DNA of 5,674 nucleotides from Dehalococcoidia bacterium (lineage in GTDB: Bacteria > Chloroflexota > Dehalococcoidia > SAR202 > UBA11138), in assembly GCA_012270625.1 (NCBI GenBank), contig JAAXHZ010000249.1:1-5674 (forward strand), in the 5' to 3' direction. A program made the position numbers and the translations under genes. A model generated the notes under the pieces. That model ran no database searches and was not told the origin of the DNA. It saw only the letters and a list, made by a program, of their open reading frames with translations. Shown one piece after another: positions 4,959 to 5,674 of the stretch (position 1 is its first letter; every line of letters starts with the position of its first letter).

Positions 4959-5674
4959 ATGCCTGGAGTAGAAGCGCTGATAGAGGCGTTCGCAGACAGG
5001 AAGCTGCTGCGGCCTCGACACGATCTGCCGAACCTGGTGGACCTGGCGGGGGCGGTCGCCAGGCTGTGTGGCGTCGACCTCAAATTGTCGGGCCACGCCG
5101 AGGACATGGTCGATGCTATCGGGACGTCGGACCACCTGGTGCTCACCCTTGCCGATGGTGTGGGTATGAACATGGTGGAGATGCTGCCGGAGGACTCGTT
5201 TCTGCCCAGTCATCTGCAAAGCGAGATGCTGACGGTCTTTCCGACCACGACCGCGGTGGCGCTCACGTCGCTGACGACGGCGCAGTGGCCGTCCGAGCAC
5301 GCCGTCATGGGATGGTGGACGTACCTGCCCGACCTGAACGGGGTCGCGACCATCCTCCAGTACACAGACCGCAGCACTGGCGTGGACCTTGTCAAGCGTG
5401 GAATCGATCCTGAGCGGACGTTTCCGGTCAAGTCGGTCTGGCCGCGGATGAAACGAGACGCGCTGATCGTCGTCCCTGAGCGAATCAAGGACTCGGTCTA
5501 TTCGAGATACTTCAACGGAGGACTTGAAAGCGTCGGGTACAGGTCGCTCTCAGAGGCAGTCAACATAGTGACCGAGCGGGTGCTCGACGCGCGTGAGCCG
5601 ACCTTCACCTACCTGTACGTGCCGCGCGTGGACAGCCTCGCGCACCTGCACGGGATAGCCCGACCGGAAGTGAA
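4959..5674 (+). CDS. Alkaline-phosphatase-superfamily protein, type I phosphodiesterase/nucleotide pyrophosphatase type (3' partial)
   Basis: The frame is open from the ATG to the window edge, giving 238 complete codons; the C-terminal part is outside. The family hydrolyses phosphodiester or phosphate-ester bonds using two metal ions and a catalytic Thr or Ser. L-T-L-A-D66-G-V-G matches the first metal-binding Asp motif near the N-terminus. F-P-T-T-T98-A-V-A-L-T-S-L carries the expected nucleophile; T98 is my choice by alignment to the family's P-x-x-T-x pattern. W-P-S-E-H114-A-V-M-G-W corresponds to the family P-x-x-H-G-x-x-G, with Gly replaced by Ala. Y-L-Y-V-P-R-V-D225-S-L-A-H229-L-H-G is the second metal-site motif, again with Ala where G-H is usual. 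Family proteins of this kind run to about 350-450 residues, so a little over half is seen. There is no signal peptide, so it is probably cytoplasmic. The substrate cannot be told. Confidence 0.88.
   Translation, partial: MPGVEALIEAFADRKLLRPRHDLPNLVDLAGAVARLCGVDLKLSGHAEDMVDAIGTSDHLVLTLADGVGMNMVEMLPEDSFLPSHLQSEMLTVFPTTTAVALTSLTTAQWPSEHAVMGWWTYLPDLNGVATILQYTDRSTGVDLVKRGIDPERTFPVKSVWPRMKRDALIVVPERIKDSVYSRYFNGGLESVGYRSLSEAVNIVTERVLDAREPTFTYLYVPRVDSLAHLHGIARPEV

Noticed and set aside
4765..4971. Small plus-strand frame of 68 codons in the divergent intergenic region
   Set aside because: It starts inside the palindrome, crosses the repeat and runs into the phosphodiesterase start in another frame. 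No Shine-Dalgarno sequence or conserved motif is visible.

Overview
The window holds three protein genes and two short non-coding stretches. The base composition is moderately GC-rich. The closing motif of the first gene resembles the C-terminal tails I associate with surface proteins of Chloroflexota, particularly uncultured Dehalococcoidia/SAR202-type bacteria. That motif is a D-x-D-x-D-G calcium loop followed by a doubled 'VI..I..(F/L)LF.G' helix. The organism assignment is an inference from memory and only moderately secure; nothing here, such as rRNA, gives a direct taxonomic marker.

Positions 1-2240 (+) encode a large leucine-rich-repeat (LRR) surface-type protein whose start lies before the window. 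It has 18 exactly 24-residue LRRs, a cysteine cap, a second capped LRR block of three repeats, a bacterial Ig-like domain and a C-terminal EF-hand-like loop. Positions 2241-2517 are a repeat-packed intergenic region between two convergent genes. It holds a strong REP-like hairpin, a 67-bp tandem repeat and an 18-bp inverted repeat.

Positions 2518-4752 (-) encode the most interesting protein. It joins two N-terminal ACT-type sensor domains to a single nucleotidyltransferase and helical half of glutamine synthetase adenylyltransferase (GlnE) type. This suggests a nitrogen regulator that might sense a small molecule, glutamine being the obvious candidate, within the same chain that modifies its target. 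Inside the first ACT domain lies an Arg/Pro-rich stretch whose DNA contains a 25-bp repeat (23/25 identical) that recurs about 500 bp away, in front of the next gene. That pattern suggests a mobile palindromic element tolerated within a coding sequence.

Positions 4753-4958 separate the ACT-GlnE gene from a divergent gene. The stretch contains a perfect 10-bp-arm palindrome 8 nt from the ACT-GlnE start and the second copy of the dispersed repeat. From 4959 to the window end (+) runs the first 238 residues of an alkaline-phosphatase-superfamily (type I phosphodiesterase/nucleotide pyrophosphatase) protein. The three genes share no obvious pathway. They are two convergent genes and one divergent gene, not an operon.
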